Source of the DNA: Bacteroidota bacterium
GTDB taxonomy: Bacteria > Bacteroidota > Ignavibacteria > UBA10030 > UBA6906
Assembly: GCA_030835135.1 (NCBI GenBank)
Contig: JAUQWO010000041.1
Coordinates: forward strand, 1-55,408
Direction: 5' to 3'
Length of the DNA stretch: 55,408 bases
The translations under genes were made by a program, and so were the position numbers. Shown piece after piece: positions 40,096 through 49,932 of this stretch (the first letter of the stretch is position 1; every line of letters begins with the position of its first letter). A model generated the notes under the pieces. That model did not search any database and was not told the origin of the DNA. It saw only the letters and a list, made by a program, of their open reading frames with translations.

Positions 40096-42687
40096 ATGCC
40101 CGTGCGCCGGAAGAAGGGAAGTGGACGCACCCTGCGGAAGACGGTCCGCTCCCGGTCGGCGATCGGGGACGGCGGCCATTTCGCGGACCACATTCCCGGC
40201 ATGACGTTCGTGCTCGATGGGTCGGGCGCTCTCGTGGGCGCGAACGCGCAGGCGTTGGCGTTCACCGGCACCACCGTGCGGCAGACACGTGGGCGCCTCT
40301 GGCACCGGCTTCTCCATGAGGACGACCGGCCCGCTGCCGTCCGCGCGATCGACGCGGCCGTCATGGCCCGGCAGCACTTTCAGATCGAGTGTCGTGTGCG
40401 AACCGCGGAGGAGGACTTCCGCTGGTGCGTGCTCGCTGCCCGTCACCATCAGCTCTCACCCCGCACAGGGGAATACATCCTGGTGATCACCGATATCACC
40501 CCGCGCCGTACGGCGGAAGTGATCGCGGGCCGCGCGTCCTCCCGGCTGCAGGCCATCATCGGCACGCTGGAAGAGGTATGCATCGGTCTCGGTCCTGATG
40601 CGGAGGTCGTCTTCTGGAACAAGGCGGCCGAGCGTCATACCGGGATCTCCCCCACCGAGACGATCGGCAGGCCGATCGATACCTTGCTGACGGATGAGAG
40701 TCTCAGCAGGATACGGGTCCTGTTGCGCCGCATCCGCACGACCCTGGGCGGCCCCGCGACCGACGAGATCGTTTTCGCGGCGCAGCCGCTCCGTCCTCTG
40801 CGATGCAGGGTCGTCGTGTCGGGCGACACCACGATCTTCGTGGCGATGCCGCAGGACCACGTTCTCCCGCAGGCCTCGAGTGACGGGCACGTGCGGATCC
40901 CGACCGGCGAGGAATATCTGCACTCACTGCTCGAGTGCACCGAAGATATCATCGTCATGCAGGATACGGAAGGTCGGTATCTGTACTACAACGGGCCGTT
41001 CCGCTTCGGTGTGCGCATGGAACAGCTCCAGGGAAGACTCCCCGAGGAGGTGCACGAATCCGGTTTTGCCCGTCAGATCCGCGACCGGATCAGGCGGGTC
41101 GTCGAGACCGGTCAGGGGTTCACGGACGAGACACGGATGATGTGGGATGGCCAGCTCTTCTGGTTCCTGGACCAGGTATCGCCGATGAAGGACCCGTCGG
41201 GGAATGTGTCCGCGGTGGTGACCATCTCACGGAACATCACCGAACGGAAGAAGGCGGAAGAGTGGCTGCGCGAAAGCGAAGAACGGTACCGGACCTTCGT
41301 GGAGAACAGTTCGGAGGGCATCTGGCGGATCGAAACCCTGGAACCGATACCGGTGGACCTGCCGCCCGCCCGCCAGCTGGAGCTCCTCATCGAGCGCAGC
41401 TATCTCGCAGAATGCAACATGCCGTTCGCCCGGCTCTGCGGGTACGAGCACCCGCGGGAACTCATCGGGAGCACGTTGACGCATATCTTCACGAACACCC
41501 GGTTCGAGGACCGGCAAACGGTGGAAGAGTTCATCCGATCGGGATACCGGTTGACCGCCTTTGAATCCGTCCTGTCGCCGCCCTCCGGACCGGTGCGTGA
41601 AGTGCTGCACAGTGTCACCGGCACGGTCGAAGCCGGCCATCTGGTGCGCGTCTGGGGGAGTGTCAGTGACATCACCGAGCGGAAGGAAGCCGAGCGGCGG
41701 CTGCGGCTTCTGGCGCACACGATCACGAGCGCACGCGATTGCGTCACGATCACCGATCTGGAAGACCGGGTGTTGTTCGTGAACGATGCGTTCCTCGAGA
41801 CCTATGGCTACACCGAGGATGAGATCCTCGGACAGAATATCGCCATGGTGCGGGTGGGCACCACGGCAGCCGAGGAGATGGGTGAGATCCGGGCCGCGAC
41901 CCTGGCGGGCTCCTGGTACGGGGAGGTGCTGAATCACCGGGCGGATGGATCGATCTTCCCGGTGGAGTTGTGGACCTCGATCGTGCGTAACGACAACGAC
42001 GAACCGGTGGCCATGGTCGGCGTGGCGCGCGATATCACGGCGCGCAAGCGCGCCGAGGAAGAACTCAGGACCTCGCTCCGGGAGAAGGAGGTCCTGCTGA
42101 AGGAGATCCATCACCGGGTCAAGAACAATCTCCAGGTGATCTCCAGCCTCCTCAGCCTGCAGTCCGAGTACCTCAAGGACGAGGCGATGATCAAGATCTT
42201 CAAGGAGAGCCAGAACCGCGTGAAATCGATGGCCCTCATTCACGAAAAGCTGTATCAGTCGGCGAACCTCGCGGAGATCGATTTCTCCGACTACCTGCGC
42301 GAACTCACGACCCAGCTGTTCCGGTCGTACGGGATCGGCGCGCACGGGGTATCGCTCAATGTCCATGCCTCGCAGGTGCTTCTCGCGGTCGACCGCGCGA
42401 TCCCCTGCGGGATCATCGTCAATGAGTTGGTGACGAACGCACTGAAATATGCGTTCCCGGATGGGATGGGCGGGCGTATCGACATCGACCTGCATCCCGT
42501 GAGCGATGACCGGGTGCGGATGGCGGTGCGGGACAACGGGGTCGGGTTCCCCGCGGATGTGGACTTTGAGACATCGGACAGCCTCGGACTGACGCTCGTG
42601 CGCATGCTTGCGGATCAGGTACAGGGTGAGGTGGCGATGCAGGAAGCGGAGCGGGGGGCAGAATTCATCATGACATTCCGGAAATAG
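40096..42687 (+). CDS. Multi-PAS histidine kinase of the HisKA_2 type
   Basis: The 863-aa soluble kinase begins 2 nt after the NtrC-type gene. About five PAS-type sensor domains (from about 35, 150, 270, 395 and 530; linkers such as [21 protein letters not shown]) precede a HisKA_2 phospho-acceptor region EIHHRVKNNLQVISSLLSLQ with H672/H673 and an HWE/HisKA_2-type ATPase (IIVNELVTNALKYAFP, RDNGVGFP, LGLTLVRMLADQ). It has no transmembrane segment, so signals are intracellular: redox, gas, light or small molecules via PAS ligands that cannot be read from sequence. Kinases of this class usually phosphorylate separate single-domain or REC-output proteins; the REC-PAS protein directly downstream is a candidate. 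Confidence 0.92.
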   Translation: MPVRRKKGSGRTLRKTVRSRSAIGDGGHFADHIPGMTFVLDGSGALVGANAQALAFTGTTVRQTRGRLWHRLLHEDDRPAAVRAIDAAVMARQHFQIECRVRTAEEDFRWCVLAARHHQLSPRTGEYILVITDITPRRTAEVIAGRASSRLQAIIGTLEEVCIGLGPDAEVVFWNKAAERHTGISPTETIGRPIDTLLTDESLSRIRVLLRRIRTTLGGPATDEIVFAAQPLRPLRCRVVVSGDTTIFVAMPQDHVLPQASSDGHVRIPTGEEYLHSLLECTEDIIVMQDTEGRYLYYNGPFRFGVRMEQLQGRLPEEVHESGFARQIRDRIRRVVETGQGFTDETRMMWDGQLFWFLDQVSPMKDPSGNVSAVVTISRNITERKKAEEWLRESEERYRTFVENSSEGIWRIETLEPIPVDLPPARQLELLIERSYLAECNMPFARLCGYEHPRELIGSTLTHIFTNTRFEDRQTVEEFIRSGYRLTAFESVLSPPSGPVREVLHSVTGTVEAGHLVRVWGSVSDITERKEAERRLRLLAHTITSARDCVTITDLEDRVLFVNDAFLETYGYTEDEILGQNIAMVRVGTTAAEEMGEIRAATLAGSWYGEVLNHRADGSIFPVELWTSIVRNDNDEPVAMVGVARDITARKRAEEELRTSLREKEVLLKEIHHRVKNNLQVISSLLSLQSEYLKDEAMIKIFKESQNRVKSMALIHEKLYQSANLAEIDFSDYLRELTTQLFRSYGIGAHGVSLNVHASQVLLAVDRAIPCGIIVNELVTNALKYAFPDGMGGRIDIDLHPVSDDRVRMAVRDNGVGFPADVDFETSDSLGLTLVRMLADQVQGEVAMQEAERGAEFIMTFRK

Positions 42688-42696
42688 CGAGGGGGT

Positions 42697-43770
42697 ATGG
42701 GCAGCACGAACATCATGGTAGTGGAAGACGAGCTCATCGTCGCGGAAGACCTGACGCGCTGGCTCGTGACGCTCGGCTACACGATCGCGGCACGCGCAGC
42801 CGCCGGCCGCGACGCCGTGCAGCGGTGCGAAGCCGCGCGGCCCGACCTTGTCCTCATGGACATCCTCCTGCCGGGCGACATGGACGGCATCCAGGCAGCA
42901 GAAGAGATCCGGCGGCGGTTCGATATCCCCGTCGTGTTCATCACCGCTTCGTCGGATGAGGCGACGCTCGCGCGCGCGAAGGTTTCCGAGCCGTTCGGGT
43001 ACATCCTGAAGCCGTTCGACGAACGCGGACTCTACTCCACGATCGAGATGGCGCTCTACAAGCACCAGTCCGAGAAGCGGATGCGTGAGAGCGAGGAGCG
43101 CTTCCGCCTGATGTTCGAGAATGCTCCCATCCCGTTCCATTCTCTGGATGCGGACGGCCATATCCTCCGCGTGAACAAGGCGTGGCTGGAGATGTTCGGG
43201 TATGCACAGGACGAGGTGATCGGGAGATGGTTCGGAGAGTTCCTTGCATCGGGTAGCGTTGACCGATTCGTGTCGACGTTCACACGATTCAAGAGCTCGC
43301 CTGTCCTGGAGACCGTCATCCTGGAAGTGGTCCTCAAGGATGGGACGCTCCGGACAGGAGCTTTCAAAGGGAGTATTGCCGTGGATCAGCGGGGGCGGTT
43401 CGAGATGACGCTCTGCGTTCTCGAGAGCCGGCTCCATGCCGTCGTGCAGGAGTCCGCAGCGGTGCCGCCTGCGGCAAGTGCGATCGTCAGGGCCGATGGT
43501 GTGGTGCTCGCGGTGACCCCGGCCTTTGAGACCCTGACGCACTGGGGGGCACCGGAGGTGTGCGGACGTCCGTTGAAAGACCTGTTCGGCACGCCGCGCG
43601 AGGGAGAAGAGATCCTTGATCATCTCTCCACCGCGGTATCCATGGACAGCCGGCCATTCCATCTGCGTGGCAAGGGGATCGGGCCGATCGACGTGCTGAT
43701 CTCCGGCATCGCCTATCGCGGCCCTTCCAACAGAACGGAGACGATGTGCATCTTCATCCGACAGCGGTGA
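42697..43770 (+). CDS. REC-PAS protein without recognised output domain
   Basis: This 357-aa protein lies behind GAGGGGG. Its receiver has D55 (LVLMDILLPGDMDG) and the [24 protein letters not shown] ending that is shared, nearly word for word, with the N-terminal receiver of the hybrid kinase at 45043. A PAS domain spans about 130-240 and a second, weaker PAS-like region about 260-355. No kinase, cyclase or DNA-binding domain follows. It could pass phosphorylation state to a partner by PAS-PAS contact. It overlaps the next gene by 4 nt (GTGA). Confidence 0.85.
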   Translation: MGSTNIMVVEDELIVAEDLTRWLVTLGYTIAARAAAGRDAVQRCEAARPDLVLMDILLPGDMDGIQAAEEIRRRFDIPVVFITASSDEATLARAKVSEPFGYILKPFDERGLYSTIEMALYKHQSEKRMRESEERFRLMFENAPIPFHSLDADGHILRVNKAWLEMFGYAQDEVIGRWFGEFLASGSVDRFVSTFTRFKSSPVLETVILEVVLKDGTLRTGAFKGSIAVDQRGRFEMTLCVLESRLHAVVQESAAVPPAASAIVRADGVVLAVTPAFETLTHWGAPEVCGRPLKDLFGTPREGEEILDHLSTAVSMDSRPFHLRGKGIGPIDVLISGIAYRGPSNRTETMCIFIRQR

Positions 43771-45038
43771 ACGATCCCACCCCGTGGGAGAGGCTGGTGG
43801 TGTCGTTGCAGCGGCGGCCGTGGATCGCCTTCCTGGTCGTGGCGACCGTGATCGCGCTGGGTGTCTCCGGCAGTCTCGCGACATCCATTTCCACTCCCCG
43901 GCTCGCGCCGGTGTGGTTCCCCGCGGGCATCGCACTGGCGTCGATCGTGATCTTCGGCCCCCGCATCCTTCCGGCGCTGTTCACCGGATCGCTCGTGGTG
44001 ATGATCATGACCGGCATGGCCCCGTGGATCGCGATCATCGCTGCGATGAGCGTGGTCCTTGAAGGCGCTGCCGCGGTGTACCTTCTCCGGAATGCCTCGG
44101 ATCTCCGGCCCGGATTGCGGCGGGTGAATGACATCCTGGCGTTCCTGCTCTTTGCTGTGGGCATCGCGCCGATGATCGGAGCGACTGCCGGCACGCTGGC
44201 GCTCTGTGGCGGCGGTGTGGTGTTGTGGCGTGACGCCGGGTATCTCTGGCGCTTCTGGTGGCTGGGTGATGCCCTGGGCACGCTGGTGATCGGGGCGCTC
44301 GCGCTTGCCTGGTCGCACCGCGAAGAACACTGGCTCTCGTCCGCACGCATCGGCGAAGGGTTCGTGATGTTCGTGCTGCTGATCTCGGGGGTGACCATCG
44401 TGCACGCCGGGGTCTTTGCGCCGGACCTCGTCGCGCCCCTGTCGTTCGTCGCCTTCCCGTTCGTGATCTGGGCTGCGTTGCGGTTCGGGCAGAAGGGTGC
44501 GACGGCTGTCACGGCTGTTGCGGTCGCCTTTGCGCTGTGGGGCGTATTGCACGGCGAGGGGCCGTTCGCGGAACCGCGCTTCGCTGTCGGGTTGGTCTTC
44601 TTCTATGGCTACACTGCGTCACTGGGGCTGACCGGTCTGCTGCTGGCGGCATCCGCCACCGAACGTCGGCAGTCGGCGGAGGAACTGCGCCGCATCGGGC
44701 AGGACCTCGATATCCGGGTACGGGAGCGCACCGCGGACCTGCAGGAAGAACTTGTCCGTCGCCGTCGGGCCCAGGAGGAATTGCAGGGCGCACTCCAGAG
44801 CGTGAAGACCCTCAGTGGTCTGTTGCCGATCTGTGCGTCGTGCAAGAAGATCAGGGATGACAGCGGGTACTGGACCCAGGTGGAGCGCTATCTGACCGAG
44901 CACACACAGGCGCAGTTCAGTCATGGGCTGTGTCCGGACTGTTTCTCCCATCTCTACCCGGAGATCGCGGACAAGTACGAGCAGGACACGCACGGACCGC
45001 GGGGGCCGGACGGGTCCACACCATCGAATGGAGCATAG
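43767..45038 (+). CDS. MASE1 membrane sensor with a C-terminal tetracysteine motif, no kinase domain
   Basis: The product is 423 aa starting at GTG 43767, chosen because it overlaps the previous stop as GTGA; GTG 43746 would add seven residues. The N-terminal 290 residues contain about eight hydrophobic helices with MASE1 hallmarks (LAPVWFPAGIALA, FWWLGDALGTL). A coiled coil (about 305-355, RVRERTADLQEELVRRR) leads to LLPICASCKKIRDDSGYW and GLCPDC, a C-x2-C-x29-C-x2-C arrangement that could bind zinc. MASE1 normally feeds a kinase, cyclase or phosphodiesterase, and none is present here. It may signal through neighbouring kinases of the same operon. Confidence 0.85.
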   Translation: MNDPTPWERLVVSLQRRPWIAFLVVATVIALGVSGSLATSISTPRLAPVWFPAGIALASIVIFGPRILPALFTGSLVVMIMTGMAPWIAIIAAMSVVLEGAAAVYLLRNASDLRPGLRRVNDILAFLLFAVGIAPMIGATAGTLALCGGGVVLWRDAGYLWRFWWLGDALGTLVIGALALAWSHREEHWLSSARIGEGFVMFVLLISGVTIVHAGVFAPDLVAPLSFVAFPFVIWAALRFGQKGATAVTAVAVAFALWGVLHGEGPFAEPRFAVGLVFFYGYTASLGLTGLLLAASATERRQSAEELRRIGQDLDIRVRERTADLQEELVRRRRAQEELQGALQSVKTLSGLLPICASCKKIRDDSGYWTQVERYLTEHTQAQFSHGLCPDCFSHLYPEIADKYEQDTHGPRGPDGSTPSNGA

Positions 45039-45042
45039 CAGG

Positions 45043-47691
45043 ATGACCCAGGCATCTATCCTTGTCGTTGAGGACGAGCATATCGTCGCAAAGGATATCG
45101 CAGCGCGCCTGACCCGCCGTGGCTACTCGGTCGTTGCCATCGCATCGACCGCGGCAGAGGCCATCGCCGAGGCGGGGCGCCACCGGCCGCACCTGGTGCT
45201 GATGGATATCATGTTGAAGGGGGATGTTGACGGCATCACCGCCGCGGACCGGATCCGCGAACTGTACGGTCTGCCGATCGTCTTCCTGACCGCGTATGCC
45301 GACGATAACACCCTGCAACGCGCCAAGGTCACGGATGCGTTCGGCTACATCCTGAAACCCTTTGAAGAGCGCGAGCTCTCGATCACCATCGAGATGGCGC
45401 TGTACAAGCACCGCATCGAAGCGCGCCTCCGGGAAAGCGAACGATGGCTCGCAACGACGCTCCGGAGCATCGGGGATGCGATCATCGCGGCCGATACCGC
45501 CGGGGCGATCACCTTCATGAACCCCATCGCGGAGCGTCTGACGGGATGGACGGCAGAGGATGCGGCCGGACGGCAGCTGGCGGACGTCTTCAAGACGGCA
45601 TTCGAGCATACGGAGGGGCACGAGGCCGGCGCGACGGTCCTCGTGAGCAGATCCGGAGCCAATATCCCCATCGAAGAGAGCGCCGCGCCGATCAAGAATG
45701 ACCGCGCGGAAACTACGGGGATCGTGGTGGTCTTCCGCGATGTGACCGAGCAGCGGGCGGCAGAGGAATCGCTGCGCATCAGTGAAGCCCGGATGACCGG
45801 GATCATCCAGTCGGCGATGGATGCCATTGTCACCGTGACGAGCCGCTACGAGATCGTGCTGTTCAATGCGGCAGCAGAACAGATGTTCCGGTGCAGCGCA
45901 GCGACCGCGATCGGTACCTCGTTCGGCGTGCTCATCCCGGGCCGTCTCCGCGAATCCACGCTCCGCACATTCGATGAGATCGCCCGGTCCGGCGGGGCCC
46001 AGGCCCGGATCGGCGATGCGGACGCCGTCATCGGGCTCCGCGCGGACGGGACGGAATTCCCTCTGGAAGTGTCCGTCTCCCAGGTCGAGGCCCGTGGCGA
46101 GCGATTGATCACCCTGGTCCTCCGCGACATCACCGAGCGGCGGAAGGCGGAGAACGACCTCCGCGAAAGCGAGGAACGGTACCGGCGGTTCTTCGAGGAC
46201 GATCTCACGGGCGATTTCAGCGCGAAGGTCGACGGGACGCTGCTGGATGCGAACCCGGCGTTCGCCCGCATCCTCGGGTTCCCATCGGTCGTGAGCGCCA
46301 TGCAATGCAACGTTCTGTCGCTCTTCTCCTCCCCGGAGGTTCGCGATTCGATCTTCGACCTTCTGCGGGCGCGGGGCCGCGTGGAAGAGTTCGAACTCGA
46401 TCTGGTGCGTCCCGACGGGCAGTTGATCCATGTGGTCATGAATGCCATCGCCATCACGGAGCCCGACGGCAGTTTCGGCGAGTTCAAGGGCTACATGTAC
46501 GATATCACCGAACGGAAGAAACTGGAAGAACAGGTCCGCCAGTCGCACAAGATGGAGAGCATCGGGACGCTTGCGAGCGGCATCGCGCACGACTTCAACA
46601 ACATCCTGAACAACGTCATCGGGTTCGTCCTGCAGATCAAGAAGCACGCGCAGGAACCCGAAAAGGTCCTGAAGTACACCGCGACCATCGAGAAGTCCGC
46701 CACGCGCGGCGCGGAATTGTCCGCACAACTACTGTCCTTTGCGCGGAAAGCGAAGCGGGAGAGTGTGACGGTGAATGTGGCGCAGATCGTGGACGAGGTA
46801 TTCAGTCTGTGCGGTGAGACCTTCCCGAGGACGATCAGCGTGACCAGGCATTGCGACGACGGTCTGCGTTCGATCCTCGGCGACCACGGCGAGGTGTATC
46901 AGGTCCTCTTGAACCTCTGCGTGAACGCCCGTGATGCGGTCGCCTCGCGAAGTCAGGGTGGCGCCGGCGCCATCAGTATCGGTGCCTTCAACGGAAAGGT
47001 GGGCGAGCGGATCAGCGCCTCCATGCTCGGGGTTCCCTCCGAGAACTATGTCGAGATCCGTGTCAGTGACGACGGCATCGGCATCCCGGCCGAGATCCGC
47101 GAGCGGATCTTCGATCCGTTCTTCACCACGAAGGAGCGGGGGCGGGGGACGGGGCTCGGGTTGTCGGTGGTGTACAGCATCGTGCGCAATCATCATGGGA
47201 CCATCGTGGTGGACAGCGAAGAAGGAGAGGGGACGACGTTCCACGTCTACTTCCCGGCGGTCCCTTCCGCGTCGCCACACCCTGTTGTGGCTGCGCCCTC
47301 CGCACCGGCACGGGGCAAGAACGAGACGGTCCTGATCGTGGACGATGAAGAGTCGATGCAGGAACTGGGATGTGAGCTGCTGGAGGACGAGGGGTACCGG
47401 GTCCTGATCGCCAGCACGGGACAGGAGGCGGTGGAAGTGTACCGTCGTCACCGGGACAAGATCCAGCTGGTGGTGCTCGATCTGGTCATGCCCGGAATGG
47501 ATGGCGGACAGACGTATCTCGAATTGAAGAAGATCGATCCCGATCTCAAGGCGTTCTTCTGCACGGGCTACATGCCGGACCAGGTCATCTCGGCATTGCT
47601 GGAGGAAGAGCACCTGCAGGCGATACAGAAACCGTTCAATCCGGAGGCCTTCATCCAGCTGGTGCGGGATGTGCTGGACGGCCGCCGCTGA
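45043..47691 (+). CDS. Hybrid histidine kinase REC-PAS3-HisKA-HATPase-REC
   Basis: This 882-aa protein starts at ATG 45043, 4 nt after the MASE1 gene (ATG 45028 is an alternative). Order: receiver with D55 ([35 protein letters not shown]), three PAS domains (about 130-240, 255-370, 375-495), a HisKA with H516 in [16 protein letters not shown], an HATPase_c ([32 protein letters not shown]), and a C-terminal receiver with D813 ([15 protein letters not shown]). The H-D-F-N-N box marks a subclass common in such hybrids. Its kinase-REC half is paralogous to the protein at 49929. Phosphate probably moves from H516 to D813 and then to other carriers. Confidence 0.92.
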   Translation: MTQASILVVEDEHIVAKDIAARLTRRGYSVVAIASTAAEAIAEAGRHRPHLVLMDIMLKGDVDGITAADRIRELYGLPIVFLTAYADDNTLQRAKVTDAFGYILKPFEERELSITIEMALYKHRIEARLRESERWLATTLRSIGDAIIAADTAGAITFMNPIAERLTGWTAEDAAGRQLADVFKTAFEHTEGHEAGATVLVSRSGANIPIEESAAPIKNDRAETTGIVVVFRDVTEQRAAEESLRISEARMTGIIQSAMDAIVTVTSRYEIVLFNAAAEQMFRCSAATAIGTSFGVLIPGRLRESTLRTFDEIARSGGAQARIGDADAVIGLRADGTEFPLEVSVSQVEARGERLITLVLRDITERRKAENDLRESEERYRRFFEDDLTGDFSAKVDGTLLDANPAFARILGFPSVVSAMQCNVLSLFSSPEVRDSIFDLLRARGRVEEFELDLVRPDGQLIHVVMNAIAITEPDGSFGEFKGYMYDITERKKLEEQVRQSHKMESIGTLASGIAHDFNNILNNVIGFVLQIKKHAQEPEKVLKYTATIEKSATRGAELSAQLLSFARKAKRESVTVNVAQIVDEVFSLCGETFPRTISVTRHCDDGLRSILGDHGEVYQVLLNLCVNARDAVASRSQGGAGAISIGAFNGKVGERISASMLGVPSENYVEIRVSDDGIGIPAEIRERIFDPFFTTKERGRGTGLGLSVVYSIVRNHHGTIVVDSEEGEGTTFHVYFPAVPSASPHPVVAAPSAPARGKNETVLIVDDEESMQELGCELLEDEGYRVLIASTGQEAVEVYRRHRDKIQLVVLDLVMPGMDGGQTYLELKKIDPDLKAFFCTGYMPDQVISALLEEEHLQAIQKPFNPEAFIQLVRDVLDGRR

Positions 47692-47706
47692 TCTGCGCAG
47701 GTGACC

Positions 47707-49932
47707 ATGATGACGTTCGTGGTGATGCTGTCGATCGGCCTGCAGCTGGCTGCCGCCGCATGGGCGATCCGGCTGATGCGGTACACCGGCAAACGGGTGG
47801 CGTGGTTCCTCATCTCTTCCGCGCTCCTTCTGATGGCCCTCCGCCGTGTCATTGCACTCATCGGCATCATGAACAGGGGGAACCTCCCGTGGATCGACGT
47901 CAATGAGTTCGTCGGACTCGCGATCTCGCTCCTGATGGTTGCCGGCGTCGTGCTGATCGAAGGATACTTCCGGCACAGCCACCAGGCGGACCTCGAGGTC
48001 AGAGAGCGGGAACATCTGTTCCGGCTCCTCTTCGAACGGGGTGGTGAAGGCAACCTGTTGATCGATGGTGGCGTCTTCATCGACTGCAATGCCCGCGCGC
48101 TGGAGCTTCTCGGCCTGCCTGCAAAAGAGGACCTCATTGGCCGGGAGCCATCGTCCGTCTCCCCGCCGATGCAACCCGATGGCGAACCATCCGACCGCAA
48201 GGCCGCGGCAATGATCAAACGCGGACTGCGCGACGGGAGTGTCCATTTTGAATGGATGCACAGCCGTGCCGATGGTTCGCTCCTTCCCGTGGATGTGGTC
48301 CTGACCGCCATTCCGTTGCACGGGCGGACGATCCTGCATACATCATGGCGCGACATCTCCGCGCGCAGGCGGGCGGAGCAGGCATTGCAGGAGAGCCTGC
48401 AGACATCGGAAGATATCATCCGCTCGATGCCCATGGGGATCTTCATCTATCACTACACGCCCGCCAACGACCGGTTCGTCCTGATCGGTGGCAATGGCGA
48501 GGCCGAGCGGCTGACCGGACACTCGTTGCCGGAGGTGCGCGGGCGATCACTGGACGATCTCTGGCGCACCTGGTATGACGGCGAAGGGGTGCATGACCGG
48601 TTGATGCAGGTGCTCCAGGAGGGAACCGTCTATCATGTGGATGATCTGGACTACGATGACGGCACCGTGCACGGGACATTCCGTCTGTCCATCTTCCGCC
48701 TGCCTGCATCCCGGCTCGTTGTGGCATTCGAGGATATCACCAGCCAGCGGCAGCGCGAGGATGCCATCCGGTTGTCGGAGGAGCGGCACAGGGATCTTGT
48801 CGCGACGATGGCGCAGGGTGTCGTCTATCAGGCAAGCGATGGAAGGATCCTGTCGACCAACCCGGCAGGAGAGCGGATCCTGGGCATCACCTTCGACCAG
48901 ATGGTGGGACGCACGTCGCTCGATCCGCGCTGGCGAGCGCTCCAGGAGGATGGGTCCGAACTTCCCGGCGCTGCCCATCCGGCGATGGTGGCGCTGGAGA
49001 CGGGGAAGCCGGTCCATGACTTCATGATGGGAGTGTATAATCCCTCGACCGATGAGCAGCGCTGGATCATCGTGGATGCCGTACCGCTGTTTCGCACGGG
49101 GGAGGATCGGCCCTATCAGGTGTACACGACCTTCACCGACATCTCGGCACTCAAGAAGGCCGAGGAGGAGAACCGGCGGCTGAACGCGGAACTCGAAGAC
49201 CGGGTGAAAGAGCGGACCGCGGAACTGGAATTCACGAACCAGGAGCTGGAAGCGTTCACGTACAGCATCTCGCACGATCTGCAGGCTCCCGTGCGGGCCA
49301 TCGATGGATTTTCCCAGGCGCTGATGGACCGGTGCGGGGAACAGCTTTCGCCGGATGGCAGGCGGTATCTGGACTATCTGAAGGTCAGTGCCGGCAAGAT
49401 GCAGGATCTTATCGGGGCGCTGCTGAGCCTCTCCCGGACAGGGCGTTCGCCCGTGCGGATGATGCCGGTCGACCCGACCACGCTTGTCCGCGATGTCCTG
49501 GACGTGCTCCAGCCCGAGCTCGAAGGAAGGGTCGTCGACATACAGATCGATCCGCTTCCACCGTTCCGCGGCGACCCCACGCTGATGAAGCAGGTCTATC
49601 ACAACCTCCTGGCGAACGCCGTGAAGTTCACGTCGCGTTGCGACCGTGCGGCGATCCACGTCGGTTGCACGGGTACCGGTCCGGCCCGCGTGTACTTCGT
49701 CCGCGACAATGGCGTGGGGTTCGATCCGGCCCATGCTGAACGGCTGTTCGGTGTGTTCCAGAGGCTTCATCGCGATGAGGATTTCAAGGGGACGGGTGTG
49801 GGGCTGGCGATCGCGCAGCGCATCATCCGCCGCCACCGTGGGTGGATCTGGGCTGAAGCGAGGCCGGGCACGGGCGCGACATTCTTCTTCCATCTGCATT
49901 CGGCCGAACCGGACGTGGAGGTGGCCGCATGA
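47707..49932 (+). CDS. Membrane-anchored multi-PAS histidine kinase
   Basis: The 741-aa kinase starts at ATG 47707 or 47710 behind AGGTG; GTG 47701 is less likely. Three hydrophobic segments at about 4-20, 33-52 and 66-84 anchor it in the inner membrane with little periplasmic sequence. Three PAS domains follow (about 105-215, 225-345, 355-480), then a long coiled coil (AELEDRVKERTAELEFTNQE), a HisKA with H523 in YSISHDLQAPVRAIDGF, and an HATPase_c domain (HNLLANAVKFTS, DNGVGFDP, GTGVGLAIAQRII). The SHDLQ-type box is that of phytochrome-like kinases. It overlaps the next gene by ATGA, so the two are co-translated. Confidence 0.92.
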   Translation: MMTFVVMLSIGLQLAAAAWAIRLMRYTGKRVAWFLISSALLLMALRRVIALIGIMNRGNLPWIDVNEFVGLAISLLMVAGVVLIEGYFRHSHQADLEVREREHLFRLLFERGGEGNLLIDGGVFIDCNARALELLGLPAKEDLIGREPSSVSPPMQPDGEPSDRKAAAMIKRGLRDGSVHFEWMHSRADGSLLPVDVVLTAIPLHGRTILHTSWRDISARRRAEQALQESLQTSEDIIRSMPMGIFIYHYTPANDRFVLIGGNGEAERLTGHSLPEVRGRSLDDLWRTWYDGEGVHDRLMQVLQEGTVYHVDDLDYDDGTVHGTFRLSIFRLPASRLVVAFEDITSQRQREDAIRLSEERHRDLVATMAQGVVYQASDGRILSTNPAGERILGITFDQMVGRTSLDPRWRALQEDGSELPGAAHPAMVALETGKPVHDFMMGVYNPSTDEQRWIIVDAVPLFRTGEDRPYQVYTTFTDISALKKAEEENRRLNAELEDRVKERTAELEFTNQELEAFTYSISHDLQAPVRAIDGFSQALMDRCGEQLSPDGRRYLDYLKVSAGKMQDLIGALLSLSRTGRSPVRMMPVDPTTLVRDVLDVLQPELEGRVVDIQIDPLPPFRGDPTLMKQVYHNLLANAVKFTSRCDRAAIHVGCTGTGPARVYFVRDNGVGFDPAHAERLFGVFQRLHRDEDFKGTGVGLAIAQRIIRRHRGWIWAEARPGTGATFFFHLHSAEPDVEVAA

